From NCBI RefSeq assembly GCF_009769735.1, contig NZ_WSRO01000002.1, positions 3,608,001-3,672,000 of the forward strand: 64,000 nt of DNA, in the 5' to 3' direction. A program made the translations under genes and the position numbers. The notes beneath the pieces were generated by a model. That model did not search any database and was not told the origin of the DNA. It saw only the letters and a program-made list of their open reading frames with translations. The DNA is from Streptomyces sp. BA2 (lineage in GTDB: Bacteria; Actinomycetota; Actinomycetes; Streptomycetales; Streptomycetaceae). Within the stretch, counting starts at the first letter, position 1. Every line of letters starts with the position of its first letter. Shown piece by piece: positions 18,353-26,341 of this stretch.

Positions 18353-18404
18353 GGTCGGTTTCCTCCTGCTGGTACGAGTGATGCTGTGCTGCTGGGACAA
18401 GTGT

Positions 18405-18433
18405 CGCGCGGCCCACTGACAGTGGGCCGCGCG
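18405..18433 (-). terminator. Strong GC hairpin between symporter and ureohydrolase genes
   Basis: Perfect 13-bp arms CGCGCGGCCCACT/AGTGGGCCGCGCG with a three-base loop. It lies right after the symporter stop and before the ureohydrolase ribosome-binding site. It would terminate or attenuate symporter transcripts, so the downstream pair may be read at a lower level or from its own promoter. Confidence 0.65.
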
Positions 18434-18439
18434 GAGAAA

Positions 18440-19912
18440 CTAGACGGTGACCGGAGCCTGCGGCTCCGCCTCCTCATCGGACCCCCGGCCCGCGAGCCGC
18501 TCGCGCCAGGCCGCGAGGACCTGGGCGTCGGTCGGCTTCGTGGCGAGGGAGACGACGACGTACACGGCCAGGGAGATCAGCAGGCCGTAGTAGATGGGCT
18601 CGTTGGCGAGGATTCCGTACCCCCACATGAGCCCGATGACGGAGAGACCACCGGCGGCGACAGCCGCGAGGGCGCCCTCCGCGGTGCCGCGCTTCCACAG
18701 CAGCCCGCCGAGGATCGGCACGAGAAGTCCGGCGACGAGCAGGTTGTAGGCGACGGTGAGCGCCTGGACGACGTCATTGAGGGCGATGGCGATACAGACG
18801 ACGGCGATGCCCATGATCAGGATGAAGAGGCGGTTGCCCTTCACCTCGTCGTGCGGCTCGTCGCCCGCTCCGTCGGCCTTCACGACCCCTCGCAGCCGCG
18901 ACCAGATGTCGTTGTTGGCGACGGTCGCGCAGGCGATGAGCGCTCCGGAGGACGTGGACATCACGGCGGCGAGCGCCGCGGCGAGCACCAATCCCCGTAC
19001 GCCCATGGGCAGTTCGTCCTTGACGATGGTCGCGAAGGCCGCGTCCGCGCTCGGCAGCTTCGGGTACATGACCTTGGCGGCCGTGCCGATGACGGCGCCC
19101 GCGATCGCGTAGACCAGGCAGTACGTACCGGCGACGGTGCCGCCGTAGCGGGCGACCTTGTCGCTGCGCGCCGTGAAGACGCGCTGCCAGATGTCCTGCC
19201 CGATGAGCATGCCGAACGTATAGATCAGGACGTACGTGAAGATCGTCTCGCCGCCGATGCCCAGCGGGTCGAAGTACTCCGTGGGCAGCTTGGCCTTCAT
19301 CTCGCTGAAGCCACCGGCCTTGACGACCGCGATGGGCAGCAGCAGGAGCAGCACGCCGATGGTCTTCACCACGAACTGCACCATGTCGGTGAGCGTGATG
19401 GACCACATGCCACCGAGCGTCGAGTAGGCGACGACGATCGAGCCGCCGAGGATGATCGCGATCGTGCGGTTCATGTCGAACAGGACGTCGAAGATCGTGG
19501 CGTACGCGATGGTCGAGGTGACCGCGAGCATCAGCGTGTACGCCCACATGACGACCCCGGAGATGACGCCCGCGCGCCCGCCGTAGCGCAGATCGAGCAT
19601 CTCGGAGACGGTGTAGACCTTCAGCCGGGCGATGCGCGCCGAGAAGAAGACGCTCAGCGCGAGCAGGCCGAGGCCGATCGTGAAGACCATCCAGGCGCCG
19701 GAGAGCCCGTACTGGTAGCCGAGGCCGACGCCACCGATGGTGGACGCGCCGCCGAGGACGATGGCGGCCATGGTCCCGGAGTACATCCACGGTCCGAGGC
19801 GGCGTCCGGCGACAAGGAACTCGCTCTTGGACTTGGCGCGGCGCATGCCCCACCAGCCCATGGCGAGCATGCCGGCGAGATAGACGACGATCACTGTGTA
19901 GTCGACGGCCAT
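18440..19912 (-). CDS. Sodium:solute symporter (SSS family)
   Basis: 490 residues from ATG 19912 with GAAGGAGG upstream. About 13 hydrophobic helices are visible, beginning TVIVVYLAGMLAMGWWGMRRA. The SSS signature region reads GWWGMRRAKSKSEFLVAGRR, and SGALIACATVANNDIW corresponds to the conserved helix 8 motif. Members import sugars, amino acids, pantothenate, urea or other solutes with sodium. Its position just before the ureohydrolase and TPP enzyme and divergent from a PucR regulator suggests it brings in their guanidino or amine substrate. A charged Glu-rich tail ends the protein. Confidence 0.88.
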   Translation of the reverse strand: MAVDYTVIVVYLAGMLAMGWWGMRRAKSKSEFLVAGRRLGPWMYSGTMAAIVLGGASTIGGVGLGYQYGLSGAWMVFTIGLGLLALSVFFSARIARLKVYTVSEMLDLRYGGRAGVISGVVMWAYTLMLAVTSTIAYATIFDVLFDMNRTIAIILGGSIVVAYSTLGGMWSITLTDMVQFVVKTIGVLLLLLPIAVVKAGGFSEMKAKLPTEYFDPLGIGGETIFTYVLIYTFGMLIGQDIWQRVFTARSDKVARYGGTVAGTYCLVYAIAGAVIGTAAKVMYPKLPSADAAFATIVKDELPMGVRGLVLAAALAAVMSTSSGALIACATVANNDIWSRLRGVVKADGAGDEPHDEVKGNRLFILIMGIAVVCIAIALNDVVQALTVAYNLLVAGLLVPILGGLLWKRGTAEGALAAVAAGGLSVIGLMWGYGILANEPIYYGLLISLAVYVVVSLATKPTDAQVLAAWRERLAGRGSDEEAEPQAPVTV

Positions 19913-20088
19913 AGGGCCCTCCTTCGCGCACCTCGGTGGCGTGTCGTGCAGATGGGGGTGATGCCAATTGGGGGGTGGCAACCAGCCGCGGGGACATCCG
20001 CCCGTACCCGCGGCCTGGGGTCGGCACGACCTTAGGTGGCCGGAAAGCAACGCTGAAGTGTACGTTTCATCCACTCGCCGCGATCGAT

Positions 20089-21609
20089 ATGGATGGAACA
20101 TCCACCGTGCCGGACCCCGTCGCCCCGTCAGCCCCTCCCCCGACGCCCCCCGTCCCCTTGACCGCGCTCCTCGCCCGGGACGATCTGGGCCTGCGCCAGA
20201 TCGCGGGCCCCGACGCCGGGGAGAGCGGGGCGGCCGTCCAGTGGGTGCACACCTCGGAGATGGCGGACCCGTACCCGTATCTCCTGGGCGGCGAGCTGCT
20301 GTTGACGGCGGGCGTGCACATCACGGATCCCGGTGGCGCGGGGGTCTATCTGGACGACTACGTGGCGCGGATCGTCGAGGCGGGCGGCGCGGCCCTCGGC
20401 TTCGGCGTCGCGCCCGTGCACGACACGGTGCCGCGCGCCCTGGTGACGGCCTGCGACCACTACGGCCTTCCGCTCCTGGAGGTGCCGCCGCGCACGACGT
20501 TCAGCGGGGTCGCCCGCGCGGTGTGGCAGCTGGTCGCGGAGGCCAGGCTCGCCGAGCTGCGCCGCGTGACGCAGGCGCAGCAGGGCCTCGCCACGGCCGC
20601 CGCGCGCCCCGACCCGGTGCCCGCGGTGCTTCGCCAGCTCGCGGCGCGCCTGGGCGGCTGGGCGGCGCTCTACGCTCCGGACGGCGCGGTGCTCCACACG
20701 GCGGGGACAGCTCCGGTGGCGGGCACGCGGCAGGCGGTGCGTGACCTCTCCGAAGTCGTACGTCCCGCGGGGCGCCCCGGCCCCGCTCCCGCCTCCGCCA
20801 CCGACTCCGTGGGCGGCGCCCACCTCGCGGCGTACGCGCTGGGCGGCGGGCAGGGGTTCGCGCTGGGGGTCGCCGCCGAGCAGCGCGAACCGGGGGATCA
20901 CACCATCACCGGGGTGGCCGTCGTGCTGCTCTCCCTCCTCACCGGGAAGCACCAGGGCGCCGCCGACGCCGTACGGTCGGCGGCGCTCGTGCGGCTGCTG
21001 CTCGGCTCGGCCGCGGGCGATGTCGCGCCTCTCCTGGGGGCCGACGAGTGGACCGTGGTGCACGCGCGCGGGGATGCCGGAAACGACCCGGTGGCGCACT
21101 CCGTCGCCGCCTCCGCGCTGGCCGCGGCGCTGGGCAGCGGCCTGGTCGACGCGGACGCGGAGCAGGACCTCGTACGGCTGCTCCTCCCCGCCGACCGCGA
21201 GCTCGCCGGGCAGCCGGGCTGGACCATCGGCGCCTCCGCACCCACCGCCACCGGGGACCTGCCCGCCGCCGACGCCCAGGCGGACCGCGCCCTGCGCCGC
21301 GCCGAGGCCACCCGCGCGCCGCTCGTCCGGCACCGCGAGGCGGGCATCGCCGCTCTGGTGGCGCCCGCGGAGGCCGCGGCCCACGCGCGCGTGCTGCTCG
21401 CCCCGCTCGGCGGCAGCGAGGCGCTCACGGAGACCTTGCGCACCTGGCTCTCCCTGCACGGCAGTTGGGACCGCACAGCGACGGCGCTGGGGGTCCACCG
21501 CAACACGGTGCGGCAGCGCGTGACGCGGTGCGCGACGCTGCTGGGGGCGGACCTGGACGACCCGGACGTACGGATGGAGCTGTGGTTCGCGTTGAGCAGA
21601 GGGCGCTGA
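20089..21609 (+). CDS. PucR-family transcriptional regulator
   Basis: 506 residues. The N-terminal PucR domain (about residues 22-150) contains LTALLARDDLGLRQIAG, PYLLGGELLLTAG and CDHYGLPLLEVPPRTTF. A GGDEF-like middle region follows, and the C-terminus has the HTH_30 motif LRTWLSLHGSWDRTATALG, then VHRNTVRQRV. ATG 20089 was chosen; a GTG at 20107 is also possible. PucR proteins typically activate neighbouring purine, amino-acid or amine catabolic genes. This one is divergent from the symporter across a 176-bp gap that should hold both promoters, and is the likely regulator of the symporter/ureohydrolase/TPP genes. Confidence 0.9.
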   Translation: MDGTSTVPDPVAPSAPPPTPPVPLTALLARDDLGLRQIAGPDAGESGAAVQWVHTSEMADPYPYLLGGELLLTAGVHITDPGGAGVYLDDYVARIVEAGGAALGFGVAPVHDTVPRALVTACDHYGLPLLEVPPRTTFSGVARAVWQLVAEARLAELRRVTQAQQGLATAAARPDPVPAVLRQLAARLGGWAALYAPDGAVLHTAGTAPVAGTRQAVRDLSEVVRPAGRPGPAPASATDSVGGAHLAAYALGGGQGFALGVAAEQREPGDHTITGVAVVLLSLLTGKHQGAADAVRSAALVRLLLGSAAGDVAPLLGADEWTVVHARGDAGNDPVAHSVAASALAAALGSGLVDADAEQDLVRLLLPADRELAGQPGWTIGASAPTATGDLPAADAQADRALRRAEATRAPLVRHREAGIAALVAPAEAAAHARVLLAPLGGSEALTETLRTWLSLHGSWDRTATALGVHRNTVRQRVTRCATLLGADLDDPDVRMELWFALSRGR

Positions 21610-21694
21610 GGGGGCGCCCAACGCAGTGCACCTCACAGTCCCAGGGTTCGGGACTGCCCGCCACCGCGCGGTCACCGACGGCAGAATAGGACCC

Positions 21695-22483
21695 ATGCCG
21701 ATACCCAGCCGTGCCGCGCTTGTCGATCACCTCGTACGCTCCCGCATCGCGGGCGACGTCGCCACGCCCCGCGAGAACAACCTCAGCCACTACAGGAAGC
21801 TCGCGAACGGCGACCGTCACTACTGGCTCGGTCTGGAGCTCGGCGACCGCTGGACCGACGAGCAGGACGTCCTCGCGGTGATGGCCGAGCGGTGCGGCGT
21901 GATCGACGACGCCGAGTTCCGGCACGGGCAGGACACCATCGACCCCGAGCTGACGGTCGACGCCCTGGAGCGGATGGCGGCGCGCCTTCGTAAGGCCGCG
22001 GCCGGCAAGGAGAGGGTCCTTTTCGCCACCGGCCACCCCGGAGGCCTGCTCGACGTGCACCGCGCGACGGCGGCCGCCCTGCGCGCGGCGGGCTGCGAGA
22101 TCGTCGTCATCCCGGAGGGCCTCACCGCCGACGAGGGCATGGTCTTCCAGTTCGCGGACGTGGCGATGCTGGAGCGCGGCGCGACGCTGTGGCACACGCA
22201 CTCCCCCGAGCCGATGAACGCGATCCTGGACGGCCTGGAGCGCGAGGGGCGCCCGCTGCCGAACCTGGTCGTCGCCGACCACGGCTGGGCAGGGCGTGCG
22301 GGCCAGCGCGGCATCGACTCCGTGGGATACGCGGACTGCAACGACCCCGCGCTGTTCATCGGCGAGGCCGAAGGCACCGTGCAGGTGACGGTCCCGCTGG
22401 ACGACCACGTCACGAGCCCGCGCTTCTACGACCCGTTGACGGCCTACCTGCTGGACGCGGCGGGGCTGACCCCCGAGTCCTGA
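21695..22483 (+). CDS. Conserved phosphatase-annotated actinobacterial protein
   Basis: 262 residues, ATG 21695. The sequence matches the Streptomyces family generally labelled phosphatase: ATPRENNLSHYRKLANGDRH near the N-terminus, RVLFATGHPGGLLDVHRATA (about residues 108-127), LWHTHSPEPM and NLVVADHGWAGRAG. His and Asp clusters in these loops could bind metal, but I can point to no proven catalytic motif and the substrate is unknown. It is a single gene whose 3' end overlaps the convergent CDF transporter gene by 40 bases. Confidence 0.7.
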   Translation: MPIPSRAALVDHLVRSRIAGDVATPRENNLSHYRKLANGDRHYWLGLELGDRWTDEQDVLAVMAERCGVIDDAEFRHGQDTIDPELTVDALERMAARLRKAAAGKERVLFATGHPGGLLDVHRATAAALRAAGCEIVVIPEGLTADEGMVFQFADVAMLERGATLWHTHSPEPMNAILDGLEREGRPLPNLVVADHGWAGRAGQRGIDSVGYADCNDPALFIGEAEGTVQVTVPLDDHVTSPRFYDPLTAYLLDAAGLTPES

Positions 22484-23415
22484 GCGGGGCCCGGCGTCGG
22501 GTCCAGGTACACCCGTCTGACCGCCGGGAACCGCTCCTGAACACGGTGCGCCATCCGGTCGCAGGCCTGCTCGATGTCCCCGGCCGTGGACATGTCCCGG
22601 AAGTCGACCTTGGCGGCGACGAGGGCCTCCCTGGGCCCTTGGAGGAGCGTGGTCAGCTCCAGTACGTCCACGACGTGCGGGTCGGCGAGCAGTTCGGCCC
22701 GCACCGCGGCACGCATCTGCGCGGGCAGCGGACGCCCGATGAGCAGCTCCGAGTTGGCGTGCCCGAGGACCCAGGCGACGTACACAAGAAGGACGCCGAT
22801 GCACAGCGAGGCGACACCGTCCCACACACCGGAGCCGGTGAGCTGCCCGCCGAGCAGCCCGGCCGCGGCGAGCACCAGGCCGACGAGCGCCGCCGAGTCC
22901 TCCATCACGACGGCCTTCACCGCGGTGTCGGGGGTGTGCCTCAGGTAGCGCTTGATGTGCACCCCGAAGCGGTCCGCCTCACCGCTCGCCTGCTTGAGCC
23001 CCGTCCGCAGCGAGTAGCCCTCCAGGAGGAAGGCGATTCCCAGGACGATGTACGAGACGAGCGGGTCGCCGGGGTCCTGGCCGTGCGTGAGGGTGTGGAT
23101 GCCGTCGTAGACCGCGAACACGCCACCGCCCACGAAGGTGGCGACGGAGGCGAGGAGCGCCCAGATGTAACGGGCCCCTCCGTAGCCGAGCGGATGGTCC
23201 TCGTCGGGGGGCCGCTCGCTGCTCCTGAGGGAGACGAGCAGCATCAGTTCGGTGACCGTGTCGGCCACCGAGTGCGCCGCTTCGGAGAGCATCGCGCTCG
23301 ACCCGCTGATGACGCCGGCGACGGCCTTGGCGGCGGCGATCCCGAGATTGGCGACGGCGGCGACGATGACGGTGAAGGTGCTCTCGCCGCCGCCTTCTGA
23401 CGGTTGCTCACTCAT
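22444..23415 (-). CDS. Cation diffusion facilitator (CDF) metal-efflux transporter
   Basis: 323 residues with six membrane helices and the CDF metal-site motif SSAMLSEAAHSVADTVTEL in helix 2 (about residues 37-55) and EDSAALVGLVLAAAG in helix 5. The C-terminal cytoplasmic domain contains VVDVLELTTLLQGP. CDF proteins export zinc, iron, cobalt or manganese in exchange for protons. ATG 23415 follows a perfect inverted repeat with almost no spacer and no visible ribosome-binding site, so the mRNA may be leaderless. It converges on and overlaps the phosphatase-like gene. Confidence 0.88.
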   Translation of the reverse strand: MSEQPSEGGGESTFTVIVAAVANLGIAAAKAVAGVISGSSAMLSEAAHSVADTVTELMLLVSLRSSERPPDEDHPLGYGGARYIWALLASVATFVGGGVFAVYDGIHTLTHGQDPGDPLVSYIVLGIAFLLEGYSLRTGLKQASGEADRFGVHIKRYLRHTPDTAVKAVVMEDSAALVGLVLAAAGLLGGQLTGSGVWDGVASLCIGVLLVYVAWVLGHANSELLIGRPLPAQMRAAVRAELLADPHVVDVLELTTLLQGPREALVAAKVDFRDMSTAGDIEQACDRMAHRVQERFPAVRRVYLDPTPGPAQDSGVSPAASSR

Positions 23416-23417
23416 GT

Positions 23418-23436
23418 ATCGGACGGTATGTCCGAT
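23418..23436. promoter_or_regulatory. Inverted repeat ATCGGAC-n5-GTCCGAT at the CDF gene start
   Basis: Seven-bp perfect arms with a five-base spacer begin two bases upstream of the CDF start codon. This is a typical dimeric-repressor operator; a metal sensor would fit, but no such gene is nearby. Confidence 0.5.
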
Positions 23437-23471
23437 CAGCGAGGAACGCGAAACGTCGGTCAGGCGGTCGG

Positions 23472-24341
23472 TCAGCGGGGGACGCGGACGACGCCCTCCT
23501 GAATCACCGTCACCGCGAGCTGCCCGTCCTGCGTCCAGATCCGGGCCTGGCCGAGGCCTCGTCCGCCGGACGCCGACGGCGACTCCTGGTCGTACAGGAG
23601 CCATTCGTCCGCCCTGAAGGGGCGGTGGAACCACATCGCGTGGTCGAGCGAGGCACCGACGACGTCACCGACCGCCCAGCCGCCGCGGCCGTGCGCGAGC
23701 AGCACCGAGTCGAGCAGCGTCATGTCGGAGACGTACGTGGCGAGGCAGACGTGCAGCAAAGACGCGTCGACACCGCTGTCGAGCTTGCCGTTCGTGCGGA
23801 ACCACACCTGGGAGCGCGGCTCGCGCGGCTGCCCGACCGTGGCCCAGGGCGGCGCGTCCACGTAGCGCAGGTCGACGGCCGCGCGGGCCTCGATCAGGCG
23901 CTCGGCGACGTGCGCGGGCAGATGGCGCGGCAGCATCTCCGCGGCGGTCGGCAGCGTCTCCGGGTCGGGGGCCGACGGCATCCCCGTCTGGTGCTCCAGG
24001 CCCTCCTCGTACGTCTGGAAGGACGCGGAGAGGTGGAATATCGGCTGCCCGTGCTGGACGGCGACGACCCTGCGCGTGGTGAAGGAGCGGCCGTCCCGGA
24101 TCCGGTCGACGGTGTAGACGATCGGCGCGCCCGGGTCCCCGGCACGCAGGAAGTACGCGTGCAGGGAGTGGGCGGGCCGCTCGGCGGGGACCGTGCGACC
24201 TGCCGCCACCAGCGCCTGGGCGGCCACCTGGCCGCCGAAGACGCGCGGGACGAGCGCCGAGCGGCTCACGCCCCGGAATATGTCCTCCTCGATCTGCTCC
24301 AGGTCGAGCAGATCGAGGAGGGACTCAAGTGCCTGGTTCAT
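23472..24341 (-). CDS. tesB: Acyl-CoA thioesterase II (double hotdog)
   Basis: 289 residues. Two hotdog repeats are visible. The first has FGGQVAAQALVAAGRTV and HSLHAYFLRAGDPGAPIVY; the second has SDMTLLDSVLLAHG and ASLDHAMWFHRPFRADEWLLY, in which Asp, Thr/Ser and Gln form the usual TesB active site. It hydrolyses medium and long acyl-CoAs to free acid and CoA in the cytoplasm. The gene lies 38 bases after the acyl-CoA dehydrogenase gene on the same strand and is probably cotranscribed with it. Confidence 0.92.
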   Translation of the reverse strand: MNQALESLLDLLDLEQIEEDIFRGVSRSALVPRVFGGQVAAQALVAAGRTVPAERPAHSLHAYFLRAGDPGAPIVYTVDRIRDGRSFTTRRVVAVQHGQPIFHLSASFQTYEEGLEHQTGMPSAPDPETLPTAAEMLPRHLPAHVAERLIEARAAVDLRYVDAPPWATVGQPREPRSQVWFRTNGKLDSGVDASLLHVCLATYVSDMTLLDSVLLAHGRGGWAVGDVVGASLDHAMWFHRPFRADEWLLYDQESPSASGGRGLGQARIWTQDGQLAVTVIQEGVVRVPR

Positions 24342-24379
24342 GAATGCAGTTCTACAGGGCGGTCTTCAGAGGGCAGTCT

Positions 24380-25537
24380 CTACAGGCCCATGTTCTTGGC
24401 GATGATCATCTTCATGACCTCGCTGGTGCCGCCGTAGATGCGGTTGACGCGGTTGTCCGCGTACAGGCGGGCGATGGGGTACTCGTTCATGAAGCCGTAG
24501 CCGCCGTGCAGCTGGAGGCACTTGTCGATGACGCGGTGCGCGACCTCGGTGTTGAACAGCTTCGCGGACGCGGCCTCGGCGGCGGTCAGCTCGCCCGCGT
24601 CCAGGGCCTCGAGGGCGCGGTCGGCGACGGCCTCGGCGGCGTCCACCTCGGCCTGGCAGGCGGCGAGCTCGAACTTGGTGTTCTGGAAGGAGGCGACCGT
24701 CTTGCCGAAGACGGTGCGGTCCTGCACGTACTCCTTGGCGAACCGGACGGCGGCCTTGGCCTGCGCGTACGCGCCGTAGGCGATGCCCCAGCGCTCGGAG
24801 GGGAGGTTGCTTCCGAGGTAGTAGAAGCCCTTGTTCTCCTCGCCGAGGAGGTCCTCTACGGGGACCTTGACGTCGACGAAGGCGAGCTCGGCGGTGTCGG
24901 AGGTCTTCAGGCCGAGCTTGTCGAGCTTGCGGCCGATGGAGTAGCCCTCGGACTTGGTGTCCACGGCGAAGAGGGAGATGCCGAAGCGGCGGTCCTCGGC
25001 GGTGGGCGCGGACGTACGCGCGCAGACGATCACGCGGTCGGCGTGCACGCCGCCGGTGATGAAGGTCTTGGAGCCGTTGAGGACGTAGTGCGTGCCGTCC
25101 TCGGAGAGCTTGGCGGTGGTCTTCATGCCCGCGAGGTCGGAGCCGGTGCCCGGCTCGGTCATCGCCAGGGCCCACATCTCCTCGGCGGAGACGAACTTCT
25201 CCAGGTACCGCTTCTTCTGCTCGTCGGTGCCGAGCGCCTTGATGTACGGCAGGGCGAGCAGGACGTGCACGCCGGAGCCGCCGAAGGTGACGCCCGCGCG
25301 GGCCGTCTCCTCGTACTGGATGGCCTCGAACTTGTGCGACTCGATGCCGGCGCCGCCGAACTCCTCGGGGACGCTGATGCCGAAGAGACCGAGCTCGGCG
25401 AGCTTGTAGTAGAACTCGCGCGGCACCTGACCCGCGGCGAACCACTCCTCGTGGACCGGGACGACCTCGGCCTCGATGAAGGCGCGCAGGGTCTCCCGGA
25501 ACGCCTCGTGGTCCTCATTGAAAACGGTACGGCGCAC
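24380..25537 (-). CDS. Acyl-CoA dehydrogenase
   Basis: 385 residues with standard ACAD signatures: AMTEPGTGSDLAGMKTTA (FAD-binding signature 1, about residues 125-142), FITGGVHADRVIVCARTS, and QLHGGYGFMNEYPIARLYAD (signature 2) ending RIYGGTSEVMKMIIAKNMGL. The catalytic Glu should be in the last stretch. FAD-dependent alpha,beta-dehydrogenation of a medium or branched acyl-CoA is expected; exact chain specificity cannot be read. GTG start with GGGAG upstream. It is upstream of tesB and downstream of, but separately promoted from, the TetR gene. Confidence 0.92.
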   Translation of the reverse strand: MRRTVFNEDHEAFRETLRAFIEAEVVPVHEEWFAAGQVPREFYYKLAELGLFGISVPEEFGGAGIESHKFEAIQYEETARAGVTFGGSGVHVLLALPYIKALGTDEQKKRYLEKFVSAEEMWALAMTEPGTGSDLAGMKTTAKLSEDGTHYVLNGSKTFITGGVHADRVIVCARTSAPTAEDRRFGISLFAVDTKSEGYSIGRKLDKLGLKTSDTAELAFVDVKVPVEDLLGEENKGFYYLGSNLPSERWGIAYGAYAQAKAAVRFAKEYVQDRTVFGKTVASFQNTKFELAACQAEVDAAEAVADRALEALDAGELTAAEAASAKLFNTEVAHRVIDKCLQLHGGYGFMNEYPIARLYADNRVNRIYGGTSEVMKMIIAKNMGL

Positions 25538-25591
25538 GGAAAACTCCCTCTGCTACGACGGCCCCAGCGGCTCACTGTGGTCCAAGCACGG

Positions 25592-25605
25592 ACTAAGCGC
25601 TTGCT
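25592..25605. promoter_or_regulatory. Candidate TetR-type operator with AAGCGCTT core
   Basis: The core AAGCGCTT is a perfect eight-bp palindrome, with partly symmetric flanks ACT and GCT. It lies about 55 bp upstream of the acyl-CoA dehydrogenase start. It differs from the GTTAACG sites before the carboxylase operon, so a different regulator may act here. Confidence 0.4.
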
Positions 25606-25663
25606 CAGACAAACGTTACCCGCCGGTCACCGGACCGTCCAGAGAGAAGTCCTGTCGCTCCCG

Positions 25664-26254
25664 TCACGCCACCGCGGCCGCGAAGGCCCCGCGCGCGAGG
25701 CCGTGCAGCAGCTCCGCCATGGCGCCGCGACTGGGCAGCGCGTCGCGCCGGCTCAGGTGCGGCGTGGAGTTGAGCAGCCCGAAGACCGCGTGAACGGAGA
25801 CGCGGGCCGCGTTCTCGGCGAGGTCCGGATAGACCTTGCGCACCACGTCGACCCAGATCTCCACGTACTGCCGCTGGAGCTGGCGGACCAGCTTGCGGTC
25901 GGTGTCCCTCAGGCGGTCGAGCTCGCGGTCGTGCAGGGTGATCAGGGAGCGGTCGTCGAGGGCGAAGTCGATGTGCCCCGCGATGAGCGCGTCGAGCACC
26001 TGCTGCGGCGACCCGTCCGCCTCGGCCACACACCGCTTGCCGCCTGTCAGGAGCTGCCCGCTGATGCCGACGAGCAGCTCGGCGAGCATCGCGTCCTTGC
26101 CCGCGAAGTGGCGGTAGAGACCGGGCCCGCTGATACCGACGGCGGCTCCTATCTCGTCCACTCCGACTCCGTGGAAGCCGCGCTCGGCGAAGAGCCGGGC
26201 GGCTTCCTTGAGGATCTGCTCGCGACGGGTGGGGGCGTCGGTTCTGGTGGCCAT
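25664..26254 (-). CDS. accR: TetR-family repressor of the acyl-CoA/leucine catabolic operon
   Basis: 196 residues. The HTH occupies residues about 10-55 (REQILKEAARLFAERGFHGV, then AAVGISGPGLYRHFAGKDAM); the rest is a ligand-binding helical domain. It is divergent from the carboxylase operon with two palindromes between. On its own strand TAGAAT lies seven bases before the ATG, with TTAACG 18 bases further up inside one palindrome. The transcript is therefore probably leaderless and self-repressed. The position equals that of AccR, described in S. avermitilis as a short-chain acyl-CoA sensor; the symbol is given on context. Confidence 0.85.
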   Translation of the reverse strand: MATRTDAPTRREQILKEAARLFAERGFHGVGVDEIGAAVGISGPGLYRHFAGKDAMLAELLVGISGQLLTGGKRCVAEADGSPQQVLDALIAGHIDFALDDRSLITLHDRELDRLRDTDRKLVRQLQRQYVEIWVDVVRKVYPDLAENAARVSVHAVFGLLNSTPHLSRRDALPSRGAMAELLHGLARGAFAAAVA

Positions 26255-26275
26255 GGAATCAATTCTAGACAGGGC

Positions 26276-26293
26276 GGTTAGCGCTCGTTAACC
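26276..26293. promoter_or_regulatory. TetR (AccR-like) operator 1
   Basis: GGTTAGCG-CT-CGTTAACC, 7 of 8 bp symmetric, overlaps the inferred -35 element of the divergent TetR gene. Its centre is 29 bp from operator 2, about three helical turns. Confidence 0.7.
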
Positions 26294-26305
26294 TGATGGA
26301 AATGC

Positions 26306-26321
26306 GTTAACGCTCATTAAC
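26306..26321. promoter_or_regulatory. TetR (AccR-like) operator 2
   Basis: GTTAACG-CT-CATTAAC, 6 of 7 bp symmetric, shares the TTAACG-CT core with operator 1. It ends 20 bp before the carboxylase beta-subunit start, where binding would block that promoter. Confidence 0.7.
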
Positions 26322-26341
26322 CGAGCAAGGGGGCTCGACTG

